DNA of 64,000 bases from Clostridia bacterium. GTDB lineage: Bacteria; Bacillota; Clostridia; Oscillospirales; Acutalibacteraceae. Positions 25,516 to 34,267 of this stretch are shown here, piece by piece (the stretch's first letter is position 1; each line of letters starts with the position of its first letter). The translations under genes were made by a program, and so were the position numbers. The stretch spans positions 41,636-105,635 of the forward strand of contig JAFSEP010000003.1 in assembly GCA_017435665.1 (NCBI GenBank), in the 5' to 3' direction. A model generated the notes under the pieces. That model worked only from the letters and a program-made list of their open reading frames with translations, was not told where the DNA came from and ran no database searches.

Positions 25516-26745
25516 ATGGTAAAACTCATAAAATCATTCAGTATTTTTCTTCTGGTTGCAGTCTCCTTGGTGTTTGCGGTTATACTGTATGCACAAAGCA
25601 ATATTCCCGATCACATTATGATTTTAAACGATCAAGGTATTTCGGTGGGAAAGCTGTTTACCGTTGAAAAAAGCAATGAACTCGAAAACAATCAGGAAAC
25701 GAGGAATAAAAAAACTGACAGCAGAACCTATAATATTGATATCAGTCTTCTTAACGTAATTCCCGTCAAGCAGTCAACTGTCCATATTTCTCAGCGACAC
25801 TACGTTGTACCCGGCGGAGAGATATTCGGACTGAAGCTCTATTCAGACGGTGTTATGGTTGTAGGTACTACCGACGTGCTCACATCCTCGGGGAATGTTT
25901 GCCCCGCTAAAGCTGCCGGCATCAAGCCCGGTGACATTATTCTGAAGCTGAACGGAGTAAGCTACAACAAAAGCACCGACATTGCCGGATTTTTTAAATC
26001 AAACGGCAATGAGAGTGTAAAAATCACTCTCCTTCGTAACGGAGCCTTTTTTGACGTTATGCTGACCCCCTCCCTCTCATCAGCCGACGGTCAGTACAAG
26101 GCGGGCATATGGATAAGAGACAGCGCCGCAGGTATAGGTACGGTTACCTACTGCGACCCTGAAAGCAGGATTTTTGCTTCTCTGGGGCATGCGGTCTGCG
26201 ATGTGGATACAGCTCAGATTATCCCCATTCTTAACGGTGAAGCTGTAAAAGCCAAAATAACAGGTTGTTATAAGGGCACAAACAACAAAGCAGGTGAGCT
26301 TTGCGGTGTTTTTTCCGACGGGACACTCGGCCCCATAATGATAAACGGTGAAACGGGTGTTTACGGTCTGTTAAACAATGCCAAGAAGGGCAGCCTTTTG
26401 CCTGTTGCAACGGAAAAGGAAATCAGCATCGGTAAGGCTCAGATAATATCAACCGTTGACTCAGACGGCCCTGCTTATTACGATATCGAAATTACAAGGT
26501 TCAACGGCAGCAGTAACGGTATGCGGAATATGACTATTGAGGTCACGGATCCCGTATTGCTGAAAAAAACCGGCGGTATCGTTCAGGGAATGAGTGGCTC
26601 ACCCATTATTCAGAACGGTATGCTTGTAGGTGCAGTAACCCACGTTTTTGTAAACGATTCCTCGAAAGGCTATGCCATTTTCGCTGAAAATATGATTGAC
26701 ACTTCCGATTATCTTTACGATTTTCTTTATCAGGAAGCGTCATAA
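25516..26745 (+). CDS. spoIVB: SpoIVB serine peptidase
   Basis: Forespore-secreted S55 peptidase that, in Bacillus, cleaves SpoIVFA to trigger sigma-K processing. 409 residues with an N-terminal transmembrane/signal segment (about 5-27). A PDZ domain spans about 110-190 (KAAGIKPGDIILKLNG). The S55 catalytic domain carries ASLGHAV (catalytic His near 228) and GMSGSPII (catalytic Ser near 357). ATG 25516 is chosen over an in-frame TTG at 25495. The usual neighbour spo0A is not in the window. spoIVB is normally transcribed by SigG, also encoded here. Confidence 0.93.
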   Translation: MVKLIKSFSIFLLVAVSLVFAVILYAQSNIPDHIMILNDQGISVGKLFTVEKSNELENNQETRNKKTDSRTYNIDISLLNVIPVKQSTVHISQRHYVVPGGEIFGLKLYSDGVMVVGTTDVLTSSGNVCPAKAAGIKPGDIILKLNGVSYNKSTDIAGFFKSNGNESVKITLLRNGAFFDVMLTPSLSSADGQYKAGIWIRDSAAGIGTVTYCDPESRIFASLGHAVCDVDTAQIIPILNGEAVKAKITGCYKGTNNKAGELCGVFSDGTLGPIMINGETGVYGLLNNAKKGSLLPVATEKEISIGKAQIISTVDSDGPAYYDIEITRFNGSSNGMRNMTIEVTDPVLLKKTGGIVQGMSGSPIIQNGMLVGAVTHVFVNDSSKGYAIFAENMIDTSDYLYDFLYQEAS

Positions 26746-26746
26746 A

Positions 26747-26790
26747 AGAACAACCGGGATTATGCTTTACGTATAACCCGGTTGTTTTAT
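26747..26790. terminator. Terminator after spoIVB
   Basis: AACAACCGGGATTA pairs with TAACCCGGTTGTT and is followed by TTATG. Flanking A/T content allows use for the convergent XRE gene as well. Confidence 0.75.
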
Positions 26791-27005
26791 GTATTCATTT
26801 CTGGTTTATCCGTCCTGTCAAGAAGATAGTCAACAGAAACATTATGAAAATTGGCTATCTTTATAAGTGTAACGGTGGGAACATCTATATCTCCTCGTTC
26901 ATAGTTGCTATATACACGCTGACTACAGGATAAAATATCTGCCATTTGAGTCTGTGTCATATCCTTATCCTCTCGCAAATCTCTGATACGTTTGTAATGC
27001 GGCAT
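26787..27005 (-). CDS. XRE-family transcriptional regulator
   Basis: 72-residue single-domain Cro/C1 helix-turn-helix protein. TQTQMADILSCSQRVYSNYE covers helices 2-3, and the C-terminal part ends VDYLLDRTDKPEMNT, typical of small XRE repressors. GGGGGAGATGTTG precedes ATG 27005, favoured over the in-frame starts at 27020 and 27023. It is divergent from the lipoprotein gene at 27172, and two palindromes lie between them (27072-27113), so it probably represses that gene and itself. AT-rich relative to neighbours. Confidence 0.88.
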   Translation of the reverse strand: MPHYKRIRDLREDKDMTQTQMADILSCSQRVYSNYERGDIDVPTVTLIKIANFHNVSVDYLLDRTDKPEMNT

Positions 27006-27071
27006 CAACATCTCCCCCATCATTTTTTATCAAATAAATTATACAATCATTAGATTTGCGGTATAAATATT

Positions 27072-27117
27072 TAGCGAAAATTTCGCTATTGACTTTTAGC
27101 GGAATTTTCGCTATAAT
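27072..27117 (+). promoter_or_regulatory. Promoter with two palindromic operators
   Basis: TTGACT (27089-27094) and TATAAT (27112-27117) are 17 bases apart. The palindromes TAGCGAAAATTTCGCTA (27072-27088) and TAGCGGAATTTTCGCTA (27097-27113) are almost identical and 25 bp apart centre to centre. The second fills the spacer between the promoter boxes, so a bound repressor would exclude polymerase. The likely binder is the divergent XRE protein. Confidence 0.8.
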
Positions 27118-27171
27118 ACCAATAAAGAGCATTACACACTCTTAAAATCAAAAAAAATGGAGGACAACACT

Positions 27172-27810
27172 ATGAAACGCACAATTCTATTAATTCTATC
27201 TTTAATAACACTTATCTGTTTTACTGCATGCGGCAATAAATCAGCTGAGCAATTTGAAGAACTATCAGGAAAAATCAATACTGCAATTACATCTTGCGAT
27301 ATGGAAACCGCATATCAATTATGCAAGTCTGCATCGTCTTTTGGCTTTAGTGAGGAACAAATGAAGGAAATAAAGCGATATGAAATGGCTATCCAAGAAC
27401 TTTGTTATCCTGGAACTTTTGTTGTAAAACCCGAAAACATCATAGAACCAAAACCCATTGAAATTGGCAAAAATTCATATTTTACTGTTGGAATGTTAAA
27501 AAAATATGACGAAGTTTTTTGCAGATATACTTTTAATAAAAACAGCGAAAAGGATCTTGCTGCACAACAATACAAGAAATACTTAAACTCTTTATTTACA
27601 TATTTGGATCTAGATGTAGGAAAAAACTATACTGTCTATAGATTTGCGGATAAAAACGGTAATAGCATTAGACTGCAGGTTTTCGACAACGATTATAGAA
27701 CGCCTGACTTTTGTGTAACTTTAGACAGCGATATTTTTGATTTAAGCAAAATTGATACGAGCGAATTATATAGTAGCCTAAATGATTCCTCTATACTGTT
27801 AAACAACTGA
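27172..27810 (+). CDS. Putative lipoprotein controlled by the XRE operator
   Basis: 212 residues with a lipoprotein signal (LICFTAC, Cys 20). The mature part is helical to about residue 85 and then mixed alpha/beta. I recognise no domain. ATG 27172 is chosen because GGAGG at 27159-27163 lies inside the extended frame starting at 27157. Codon use is AT-rich compared with neighbouring genes, suggesting acquisition together with the XRE gene. The strong repressible promoter suggests expression under a particular signal. Confidence 0.75.
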   Translation: MKRTILLILSLITLICFTACGNKSAEQFEELSGKINTAITSCDMETAYQLCKSASSFGFSEEQMKEIKRYEMAIQELCYPGTFVVKPENIIEPKPIEIGKNSYFTVGMLKKYDEVFCRYTFNKNSEKDLAAQQYKKYLNSLFTYLDLDVGKNYTVYRFADKNGNSIRLQVFDNDYRTPDFCVTLDSDIFDLSKIDTSELYSSLNDSSILLNN

Positions 27811-27856
27811 TTCGCAAACTTACCAAACTATCAATCATATTTATAATATAACTACA

Positions 27857-27910
27857 AACATCCCGCCAAATCAGTCGGTAGAAATACCAACCTGATTGGC
27901 GGGATGAAAC
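27857..27910 (+). terminator. Long hairpin after the lipoprotein gene
   Basis: CATCCCGCCAAATCAG pairs with CTGATTGGCGGGATG around an inner GGTA/TACC stem. The T-run after it is weak, so it is a probable rather than certain terminator. Confidence 0.6.
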
Positions 27911-27954
27911 TTTAATTATTATAGCTTTTTAGCGGATAAAATGCTGACCGCAGG

Positions 27955-28045
27955 TCCCATAATTCTGCCGCCGTCCCTTTTAAGGGAAGGGGGACCGCTT
28001 GCGGTGGAAGGGTCTTGCATTCTGCATTCTGCATTCTGTAAAGCA
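27955..28045. repeat. Second copy of the pheS-upstream repeat
   Basis: 27961-27978 and 27987-28035 match 4616-4633 and 4702-4750 exactly. Copy 2 has 8 bp between the two blocks, copy 1 has 68 bp. It abuts the 3' end of the GPH symporter gene. Confidence 0.7.
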
Positions 28046-29563
28046 TCACTTTTCTGCTGCGTGTCTTCTTTCGTTGAGCTCCTTGAGAATTCTCTCGTGC
28101 TCGTCATCGTCAAGGCAATAGTTCCATGTGGGAATAACTGCAAGAAGGCTTCCGATTGCGGGAGGAATTGAAACGAGGAAGAAGAGAAGTGCCATATACT
28201 TTGAGAATTCGGGGTTCTCTCTTGCAATACCGCCGTTTGCGATATATTCGTTAACCTTTTCAACATTGGCATCTGAGAAGCCTACAATGGCATAGGCAAT
28301 ACCTGAAAGAATACTTGCAATGCCTGATGTGAGCTTTGCGATGAAGGTCTGTCCTGAGAAGAATACACCGTCGGGACGGATACCGTTATGGTATTCCTCA
28401 TAGTCAACAGCATCGGCAATCATAATTGACTGAAGCACGTTGGTGATACCCATTGAAGCACCGGCAATAACAAAGCCGAAGAATGCAACAGCAATAAATA
28501 CGGGCTTATGGAGTGACTGAGGTGCCATAAGATAAAGAGCAAAAATAAGAAGATACGGGAAAACGCTTATGATACGGCTTCCGTTGTATGCCTGCTTCTT
28601 GGTATATTTGCTCAGAATCTTGGGAACAAGCGCCATTGCAACAAACTGACCTGCGAAAAGTCCGCCTCCGAGAAGTGCAAAATAAACAAGATAAAGTGTA
28701 CCGTCCTTGTTAGCATAATAGTAAGTTACAAGGGGTGTTGCGGCAATCATAACGAGAGCTGTGGGGCTTGAGAAGATACCTGAAAGAAGTATCTGTCTGA
28801 AGGGCTTGTTTGTCCACATAAGCTTGAAGTTTTCTTTAAGGGTGTGTGATTCTTCCTGTGTGGGAATTTTTTCCTCAACACCGAGACCTGCCATCTGGAA
28901 GAGTACACCGCCGATTACTGCAAGAACCGTAGTTGAAACAAAGAAGCCTAACTTTTCGGCAGAAGCAGGGTTCATGGCATACTTATTGGCAAAGAATTTG
29001 CCCAATTCAAGAGCAATAGTCTGAGCAAGAAGCATAGGAATAGCTGAGCCGATACCGCCGAAAATACGGGCAAGGGATAAAATCTTGTTTCTGTCTTCCT
29101 TATCCTCGGTAATACGTGCTGTGATACCCCAAAGCGGAATATCGCCTGCTGTGTATGTCATACCCCAGAGGATATACATACAGGCTGCCCACATTACAAC
29201 GAGGAAGTTCTTGCCTTCAAACATACCTGCATCTGTTGTATAGAAGCCGAAGTTTGTGAAGCAGAGCATTGTGATAATCGAAACGGGAATGGGAACAAAG
29301 AGAAGATAAGGACGGCATTTGCCCCACTTTGTCTTTGTCTTGTCAACGATAGTACCCATCATAGGGTCGTTGAAAGCATCCCAGACTCTTGCGATTGTCA
29401 TAATAATACTTACTGTTGCGGCAGGGATAAGAATTGTAAACTGCATATAATAAGCAAGAACACTGCTTATGATACTGTAAATACAGTTCTGACCCGCCAT
29501 ACCGATGAGATACATATTCTTTTCTTTTTTGGAATATGTATTCAGGCCTTTGCTGTTTAACAT
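28046..29563 (-). CDS. GPH-family sugar:cation symporter
   Basis: 505-residue, 12-helix MelB-like transporter. The N-terminal part reads KEKNMYLIGMAGQNCIYSI, and the diagnostic loop RVWDAFNDPMMGTIVDKTKTKWGKCRPYLL is near residues 59-88. These carriers import glycosides, pentosides or hexuronides with Na+ or H+. AGGAGGAAATATT precedes the ATG. The nearest enzymes are GH20 (23875) and GH3 (10400). The second GPH gene (39880) is clearly different in sequence. Substrate unknown. Confidence 0.9.
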   Translation of the reverse strand: MLNSKGLNTYSKKEKNMYLIGMAGQNCIYSIISSVLAYYMQFTILIPAATVSIIMTIARVWDAFNDPMMGTIVDKTKTKWGKCRPYLLFVPIPVSIITMLCFTNFGFYTTDAGMFEGKNFLVVMWAACMYILWGMTYTAGDIPLWGITARITEDKEDRNKILSLARIFGGIGSAIPMLLAQTIALELGKFFANKYAMNPASAEKLGFFVSTTVLAVIGGVLFQMAGLGVEEKIPTQEESHTLKENFKLMWTNKPFRQILLSGIFSSPTALVMIAATPLVTYYYANKDGTLYLVYFALLGGGLFAGQFVAMALVPKILSKYTKKQAYNGSRIISVFPYLLIFALYLMAPQSLHKPVFIAVAFFGFVIAGASMGITNVLQSIMIADAVDYEEYHNGIRPDGVFFSGQTFIAKLTSGIASILSGIAYAIVGFSDANVEKVNEYIANGGIARENPEFSKYMALLFFLVSIPPAIGSLLAVIPTWNYCLDDDEHERILKELNERRHAAEK

Positions 29564-29646
29564 AATATTTCCTCCTGTTAAATTTGTAATTAAATACTAT
29601 CACTTTCAGGAAGAAAAGTCAACAGACAGAATGTGGCAAGCGGAGA

Positions 29647-29671
29647 ACCCCCCGACGGAAAGTCGGAGGGT
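29647..29671. terminator. Weak terminator-like hairpin
   Basis: CCGAC/GTCGG stem extended by C/G runs lies in the gap between the GPH gene and the LRR gene, close to the 3' end of the LRR gene. The T-run is only convincing in the plus direction, so its role is uncertain. Confidence 0.35.
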
Positions 29672-29699
29672 AAAGAAAGTTTTTTCCATAAGGAATGTT

Positions 29700-31466
29700 T
29701 TATTTCACTTTGATTGAAACGGTTTTGCCGAATGAACTTTCAATATACTCCTGCTCGTGGTGAACTGTCTCCTTTACCTTATAAGCGGTTAGCCTGAAAT
29801 AATAGGTTTTGCCTTTTTTTAGATTTTTGAATATAAAACTGTCAGGATTTCCGCCGGTAGCATAAACGAATTTCACATTTTTCTTAAAGTTCTTATCCGT
29901 TGAATAATATATCTTATATCCGGCAACCTTAGATAATTTATCCCAGCTTACTTTAACATTTCCGTTCTTGGTAAGCTTTGCTTTTACATTTTGCGGTGTT
30001 TTGGGCTTTGTTGACGTCTTATAAACTGAGCTGAACTTACATTTTTCACCGTCCTTTATTGCTCTGACCTTGATATAATACCAAGTCGAAGCCTTGCGGT
30101 CGGAAAGCTTGAATTTGTTAGTTTTACTTTCGCCTGCTTTCTTCCATTTCGTTCCGTTTGTGCTGACATAAATCTGATATTTATCTGCCCCGCTAATCTT
30201 TTGCCAAGTAAGCGAAAGATATGTTCTGCCACGGTCTTTTATTTCTATGTTATAGACCTTTTCACCCGTGCCGAGGGATTTGAATTTGATATCATTCTTT
30301 TCGTCGTATCCTATTTCAGCTTTTCCGTACTTCTCAACATATTTCTCTGCAGTTGAGTTTTTATAGCCAACCAGAGTTGCTCTTCCCGGAATATCACATC
30401 CGATTACCAGTTCGGGATTTCTGATTGTTATCTTTATTTTTTCGTTGCAGTAATTAAATGTGTTGTTTCCTAAAAATTTAACCTTTTCAGGAATTTTTAT
30501 TGACTTCAAATTAAAACAATGGTCAAATGCACCCTCTCCGATTGTTTTAAGCTTTGAGTCTGAATAAGTCTTGATTTTTTCCAGATTTTGACAATTCATA
30601 AAAGCATACTCTTCTATTGATGTAACCTGCTTCCCAATCGTCAGATTTTTAAGATTTTCGGCACTTGTAAAAGCTTCGGATTCTATTGTCTCTACGGGCA
30701 TATTTATTTTATACTTTGTCGTTTCCTTTTGAGGAGCATAGAAAATAAGACTGACTCTTGTGCCTTTTTCGTTCAAACGGAAAAGAACGTTGTTTTTTGT
30801 AACAAAATTCTTATTATTCGAATCAATTCTTATGGTTTCTATGTTATCGCAATGTGAAAACACTCTTTTTCCTAAGGTTTCAAGATTTTTAGGGAGAACA
30901 ATGCTTTTAAGAGAAATACAGTGCCGGAACGCATCGTCACCTATACTTTTGATATTATCGCCTAAGGTTACTTTATTAAGATTGGTACAGCCTTGGCAAA
31001 AAGCATTGTCTATTTTGATAAATGTTGACGGAAAAACTATTTCTTCAAGCTTTTTCATACTTTTCAAGGTTCCTGAACCATATTCATAATCCACATCATA
31101 GACATCAATAATTTCGTTAACGCCCTCGGAAATAACAAGTTTTCTGATTGCATTTGTCGCTAGATAATTACTAAAGCAGCTTTCCTCAATATATTTAACT
31201 GTATATCCGTCAATTGTTTCCGGTGTAACATATGTCCCGTTTTCATCCAAATTGTAATTATTGATTTTTTCCAAAAGAATGTATTTGTTCGCAATATCTA
31301 CAACCGTATATTTGTATTCAGCAGTAGTTATTGTTTCTCCCTCGAACACAACGTCTCCGTTTTCGTCGTATTCAAGCACAAGCGCCGACGCCGACAAGGC
31401 AAAACAAACCGACAGCAACACCATTGTCAGAATCAAAGATAAAATTTTTGTGTTTTTGGCTTTCAT
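29700..31466 (-). CDS. Secreted LRR_5 and Fn3 protein
   Basis: 588 residues. The signal peptide runs to about SASA 28. LRR_5 (BspA-like) repeats fill about 90-370, for example CISLKSIVLPKNLETLGKRVF and IGEGAFDHCFNLKSIKIPEKV. Two Fn3 domains follow (about 400-490 and 490-588; SLTWQKISGADKYQIYVST). No sortase or other anchor is visible. AAAGGAG precedes the ATG. The architecture echoes the window's first gene but without CxxC modules. Binding to host or plant polymers is family-based inference. Confidence 0.85.
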   Translation of the reverse strand: MKAKNTKILSLILTMVLLSVCFALSASALVLEYDENGDVVFEGETITTAEYKYTVVDIANKYILLEKINNYNLDENGTYVTPETIDGYTVKYIEESCFSNYLATNAIRKLVISEGVNEIIDVYDVDYEYGSGTLKSMKKLEEIVFPSTFIKIDNAFCQGCTNLNKVTLGDNIKSIGDDAFRHCISLKSIVLPKNLETLGKRVFSHCDNIETIRIDSNNKNFVTKNNVLFRLNEKGTRVSLIFYAPQKETTKYKINMPVETIESEAFTSAENLKNLTIGKQVTSIEEYAFMNCQNLEKIKTYSDSKLKTIGEGAFDHCFNLKSIKIPEKVKFLGNNTFNYCNEKIKITIRNPELVIGCDIPGRATLVGYKNSTAEKYVEKYGKAEIGYDEKNDIKFKSLGTGEKVYNIEIKDRGRTYLSLTWQKISGADKYQIYVSTNGTKWKKAGESKTNKFKLSDRKASTWYYIKVRAIKDGEKCKFSSVYKTSTKPKTPQNVKAKLTKNGNVKVSWDKLSKVAGYKIYYSTDKNFKKNVKFVYATGGNPDSFIFKNLKKGKTYYFRLTAYKVKETVHHEQEYIESSFGKTVSIKVK

Positions 31467-31562
31467 AATGTTTTTCTCCTTTCACGGCGGTCTTTTGCCG
31501 CCTTACACTATATACAACAGCTCAGGAAGGAAAATAAGGACAAAAACCTGAAAAAATTTTCA

Positions 31563-31594
31563 AAAAAATTTTGCCGACGGTGAAAACCGTCGGC
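31563..31594 (-). terminator. Terminator of the ECF/LRR operon
   Basis: GCCGACGGT and ACCGTCGGC pair around GAAA/TTTC and are followed on the minus strand by AAAATTTTTTTG, ten bases after the stop codon. Confidence 0.8.
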
Positions 31595-31603
31595 ATCTGC
31601 ACT

Positions 31604-33514
31604 TTATTCTGCCGTAAATTCCGCTGTCTGAGCCTCACCGTATACCGTGTGAGTGCTTTCCAGAGTGCAGTATTTATGCTCTTTTTGTATTTCATGGAAA
31701 AGCCTGATTTCTGCTGTATAGATTTCACCGGATTTCAGGGTATCCGGCTGAATTTCAAGTGTCAGCTTACCGCTTCTGTTGATTTTTTCTGCTTCATCAC
31801 CGGTAATTGTGTCTGACAGTACTTCCTTTCCGTCTGAGCCTTTTATGGTGTATTCAATATCTGCAGAGCTTTCCGCAGGCTTCCATTTGAGTGTAACCTT
31901 ATTTCCGCTGACAGAAGCAACTCTGAAATTTTCCACAGAGGGCGGAAGTGTACAAGTATAGGTTATTCTGAAAGAGCTGTGCTGTCCGTCAGGATAACGG
32001 GCTCTTACCCTGAAATAGTATTCCGCCCCCGCTTCAAGACCGTCTATGGTTGCAGAGGTTTCCTTTGTTGTTACGGATTTTACCCAATCAAGCCCGTCCT
32101 TGCTGTAATAGGTCTGATAAATATCAGTACCCTCAACCTCATTCCAAGTGAAGCTTACGCTGTTATTAGTGCGGTCAGTAACAGCCATATATGAAATATA
32201 GCCTCCGTCGCCCAATGAAACAAATTCAGGTCTGATATAATTTATCTTTGCTTTTTCGCTGAACTTCTGCGCAGTTGAACCCTCATAACCGTAAAGCATA
32301 ACCGCATCATTGTGATACTTATTACTGCCGCTTACCGTATCGTAAAGCATTTCACCGTCAATATCGCAGTTGGGATTGAACACAACAAGCGTATTAAGCG
32401 AGTAACAACCCTCAAAAATGTGCCCGTTTATTCTGCTGACACTTTTAGGCAGGCTCAATGTTTCAAGTGACAGACAGCCTCTGAAAGCACTTTCTTCAAT
32501 CAGTTTAAGATTATTTGACAATGTTATGCTTCTGAGGTATCTGCTGTTTTCGAAAGCATTTCTTCCGATTGTTCTGACAGAAACGGGCATAACAACCTGT
32601 TCAAGATTTGCCGCACACGAGAAGGAATAAGCCTCAATCACATCAACAGTATCGGGTACGTTATATGAAGTACCGGGTCTGTATTGGGGATAGTGCACAA
32701 GTTGGGTTCCGTCCTTGCTGAAGACAACACCGTCAGCAGTTGAAAATTCCGCATTGTTATTATCAACATCAAATCCTGTCAGATGCGGATTGTTATCAAA
32801 CGGTGCTGAAAGTATTTCTCCGTCTTCGTCACACGCACCGTTAAGTACAGAGGTAAAATTCTCACCTAACTTAACTGAGCCCGTAACATCACAATCTGCA
32901 AAAGCACCATAGTTGATTGTAACAAGTGATGAGGGAAGTTCAATATATTTCAGATTTATGCAGTTACGGAAGGCATTTTCACCGATTTCCTGAAGACCTT
33001 CGGGAAATACTACTGATATCAGCGTTTCCGAGCCTGCAAAGGCATCTGCACCGATTGAATACAGAGGATGACCGTCTATTTCTTCGGGAATTTCAAGGGT
33101 TTTGTCATTACCTGAATAATCGGTAATAACCGCATACTGTTTCTTACCAAAACCGATTATTCCCTTGAATTCCACAAGAGCATACTCATAATCTCCGCTT
33201 TTTATACCGTGAGAAACAAAATGGTAGGTTTCCTGATTATATCGGGAGAAGAAACGTGAAATATAGTTTCTGGAGGCAGAAACGCCCAAAATACCCGCAA
33301 AGAGAAGTATAACTGCCGCAACCAATGCCGCAACAAGCCTTCGTGAATAAGTAAATCGACGGACTTTTCCCGCATCGGGGCATTCTGTCAAATCCTTCAT
33401 TTTTTTATTGAAGCTATCTGAGAACTCATAGGAAATCTCATTTTCTTCGGGAATATCTTTAAATTCTTCCGATGCTTTTTCTCTCAATGCTTTGAAAAAA
33501 TCATTCTTATTCAC
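31604..33514 (-). CDS. Membrane LRR/Fn3 protein, probable anti-sigma or sensor for the adjacent ECF factor
   Basis: 636 residues from GTG 33514, preceded by AAAGGAGGGCGGAGAC and overlapping the sigma gene by 8 nt; the frame stays open upstream to 33682 but overlaps sigma coding. Residues 1-58 are cytoplasmic and charged (NKNDFFKALREKASEE). A transmembrane helix spans about 60-79. The extracytoplasmic part has LRR_5 repeats (about 115-440) and Fn3 domains (about 455-636). The translational overlap and topology imply it controls the ECF factor, linking an outside ligand to transcription. No canonical zinc anti-sigma motif is seen. Confidence 0.8.
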   Translation of the reverse strand: MNKNDFFKALREKASEEFKDIPEENEISYEFSDSFNKKMKDLTECPDAGKVRRFTYSRRLVAALVAAVILLFAGILGVSASRNYISRFFSRYNQETYHFVSHGIKSGDYEYALVEFKGIIGFGKKQYAVITDYSGNDKTLEIPEEIDGHPLYSIGADAFAGSETLISVVFPEGLQEIGENAFRNCINLKYIELPSSLVTINYGAFADCDVTGSVKLGENFTSVLNGACDEDGEILSAPFDNNPHLTGFDVDNNNAEFSTADGVVFSKDGTQLVHYPQYRPGTSYNVPDTVDVIEAYSFSCAANLEQVVMPVSVRTIGRNAFENSRYLRSITLSNNLKLIEESAFRGCLSLETLSLPKSVSRINGHIFEGCYSLNTLVVFNPNCDIDGEMLYDTVSGSNKYHNDAVMLYGYEGSTAQKFSEKAKINYIRPEFVSLGDGGYISYMAVTDRTNNSVSFTWNEVEGTDIYQTYYSKDGLDWVKSVTTKETSATIDGLEAGAEYYFRVRARYPDGQHSSFRITYTCTLPPSVENFRVASVSGNKVTLKWKPAESSADIEYTIKGSDGKEVLSDTITGDEAEKINRSGKLTLEIQPDTLKSGEIYTAEIRLFHEIQKEHKYCTLESTHTVYGEAQTAEFTAE

Positions 33515-34070
33515 CGTCTCCGCCCTCCTTTCCGAAATCAGCTTTATTAAGCAGAAGTGCTTTACCTCTTGAAATCTGTTTTGCCACAGTCTGCATATTT
33601 CTGCCGAGAAGCTCTGCGGTATCCTTAACAGATAAGCCCAGAACAAAGTGGTAGTAAAGTACCTCGCAATATTTGCTGTCAAGCTCCTTCATAATCTCCA
33701 AAAGCTTATCAGCTTGAATTCTGTTGCAAAGCTCATCAAGAAAATCCTTATCGGACATACTGTCTGCATCATCGGAAATCGAGATATTATAATCTATACG
33801 GATATTTCTTTTATGAAGAGCATTTATGGCTTTATTTTTGGTTGCTTTAAGAAGATAGTTTCTTCTGTCCTTCTCACAGGGTGCATTTCTGATAACCTGC
33901 ATACGAACTGCAACTGAGCAGAAAACATCGTGGACAACATCTTCTGCGTCTTCATCAGATTTAACAATAGTTCTTGCAAGATAAAACATCTGCTTACGGT
34001 AATTGTTATAAATCTGCTCAAGCAAAGAACGGTCATCGCTGTCCGCAAGGCTCATATAAAAAGCCAACAT
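33507..34070 (-). CDS. ECF-type RNA polymerase sigma factor
   Basis: 187 residues. Region 2 spans about 14-80 with YRKQMFYLARTIVKSDEDAEDVVHDVF, and region 4 about 125-175 with LGLSVKDTAELLGRNMQTVAKQISRGK as the helix-turn-helix. GTGAGGAGAAA precedes the ATG. It is followed, with overlapping codons, by the membrane LRR protein at 31604. ECF factors are typically held inactive by such a partner. The promoter it recognises is not evident here. Confidence 0.88.
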   Translation of the reverse strand: MLAFYMSLADSDDRSLLEQIYNNYRKQMFYLARTIVKSDEDAEDVVHDVFCSVAVRMQVIRNAPCEKDRRNYLLKATKNKAINALHKRNIRIDYNISISDDADSMSDKDFLDELCNRIQADKLLEIMKELDSKYCEVLYYHFVLGLSVKDTAELLGRNMQTVAKQISRGKALLLNKADFGKEGGDGE

Positions 34071-34203
34071 TTTCTCCTCACCCCGATTTCAGATAAATTG
34101 GCAAAATTATATACTTAATTTCATCAATTGTCAAATCAAGAGTCATTGTTTTTCAACCGGAAGAGATACTTATGATTAAAATTAAATATATCTCCCCGTT
34201 TTA

Positions 34204-34232
34204 TTGACCTTTACTTTCAAACTTGCTATAAT
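34204..34232 (+). promoter_or_regulatory. rpe promoter
   Basis: TTGACC at 34204-34209 and TATAAT at 34227-34232 with a 17-base spacer, 35 bp before the start codon. Confidence 0.8.
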
Positions 34233-34267
34233 AGTATAGATTATAATCATATACGGAGGCAAAATTT

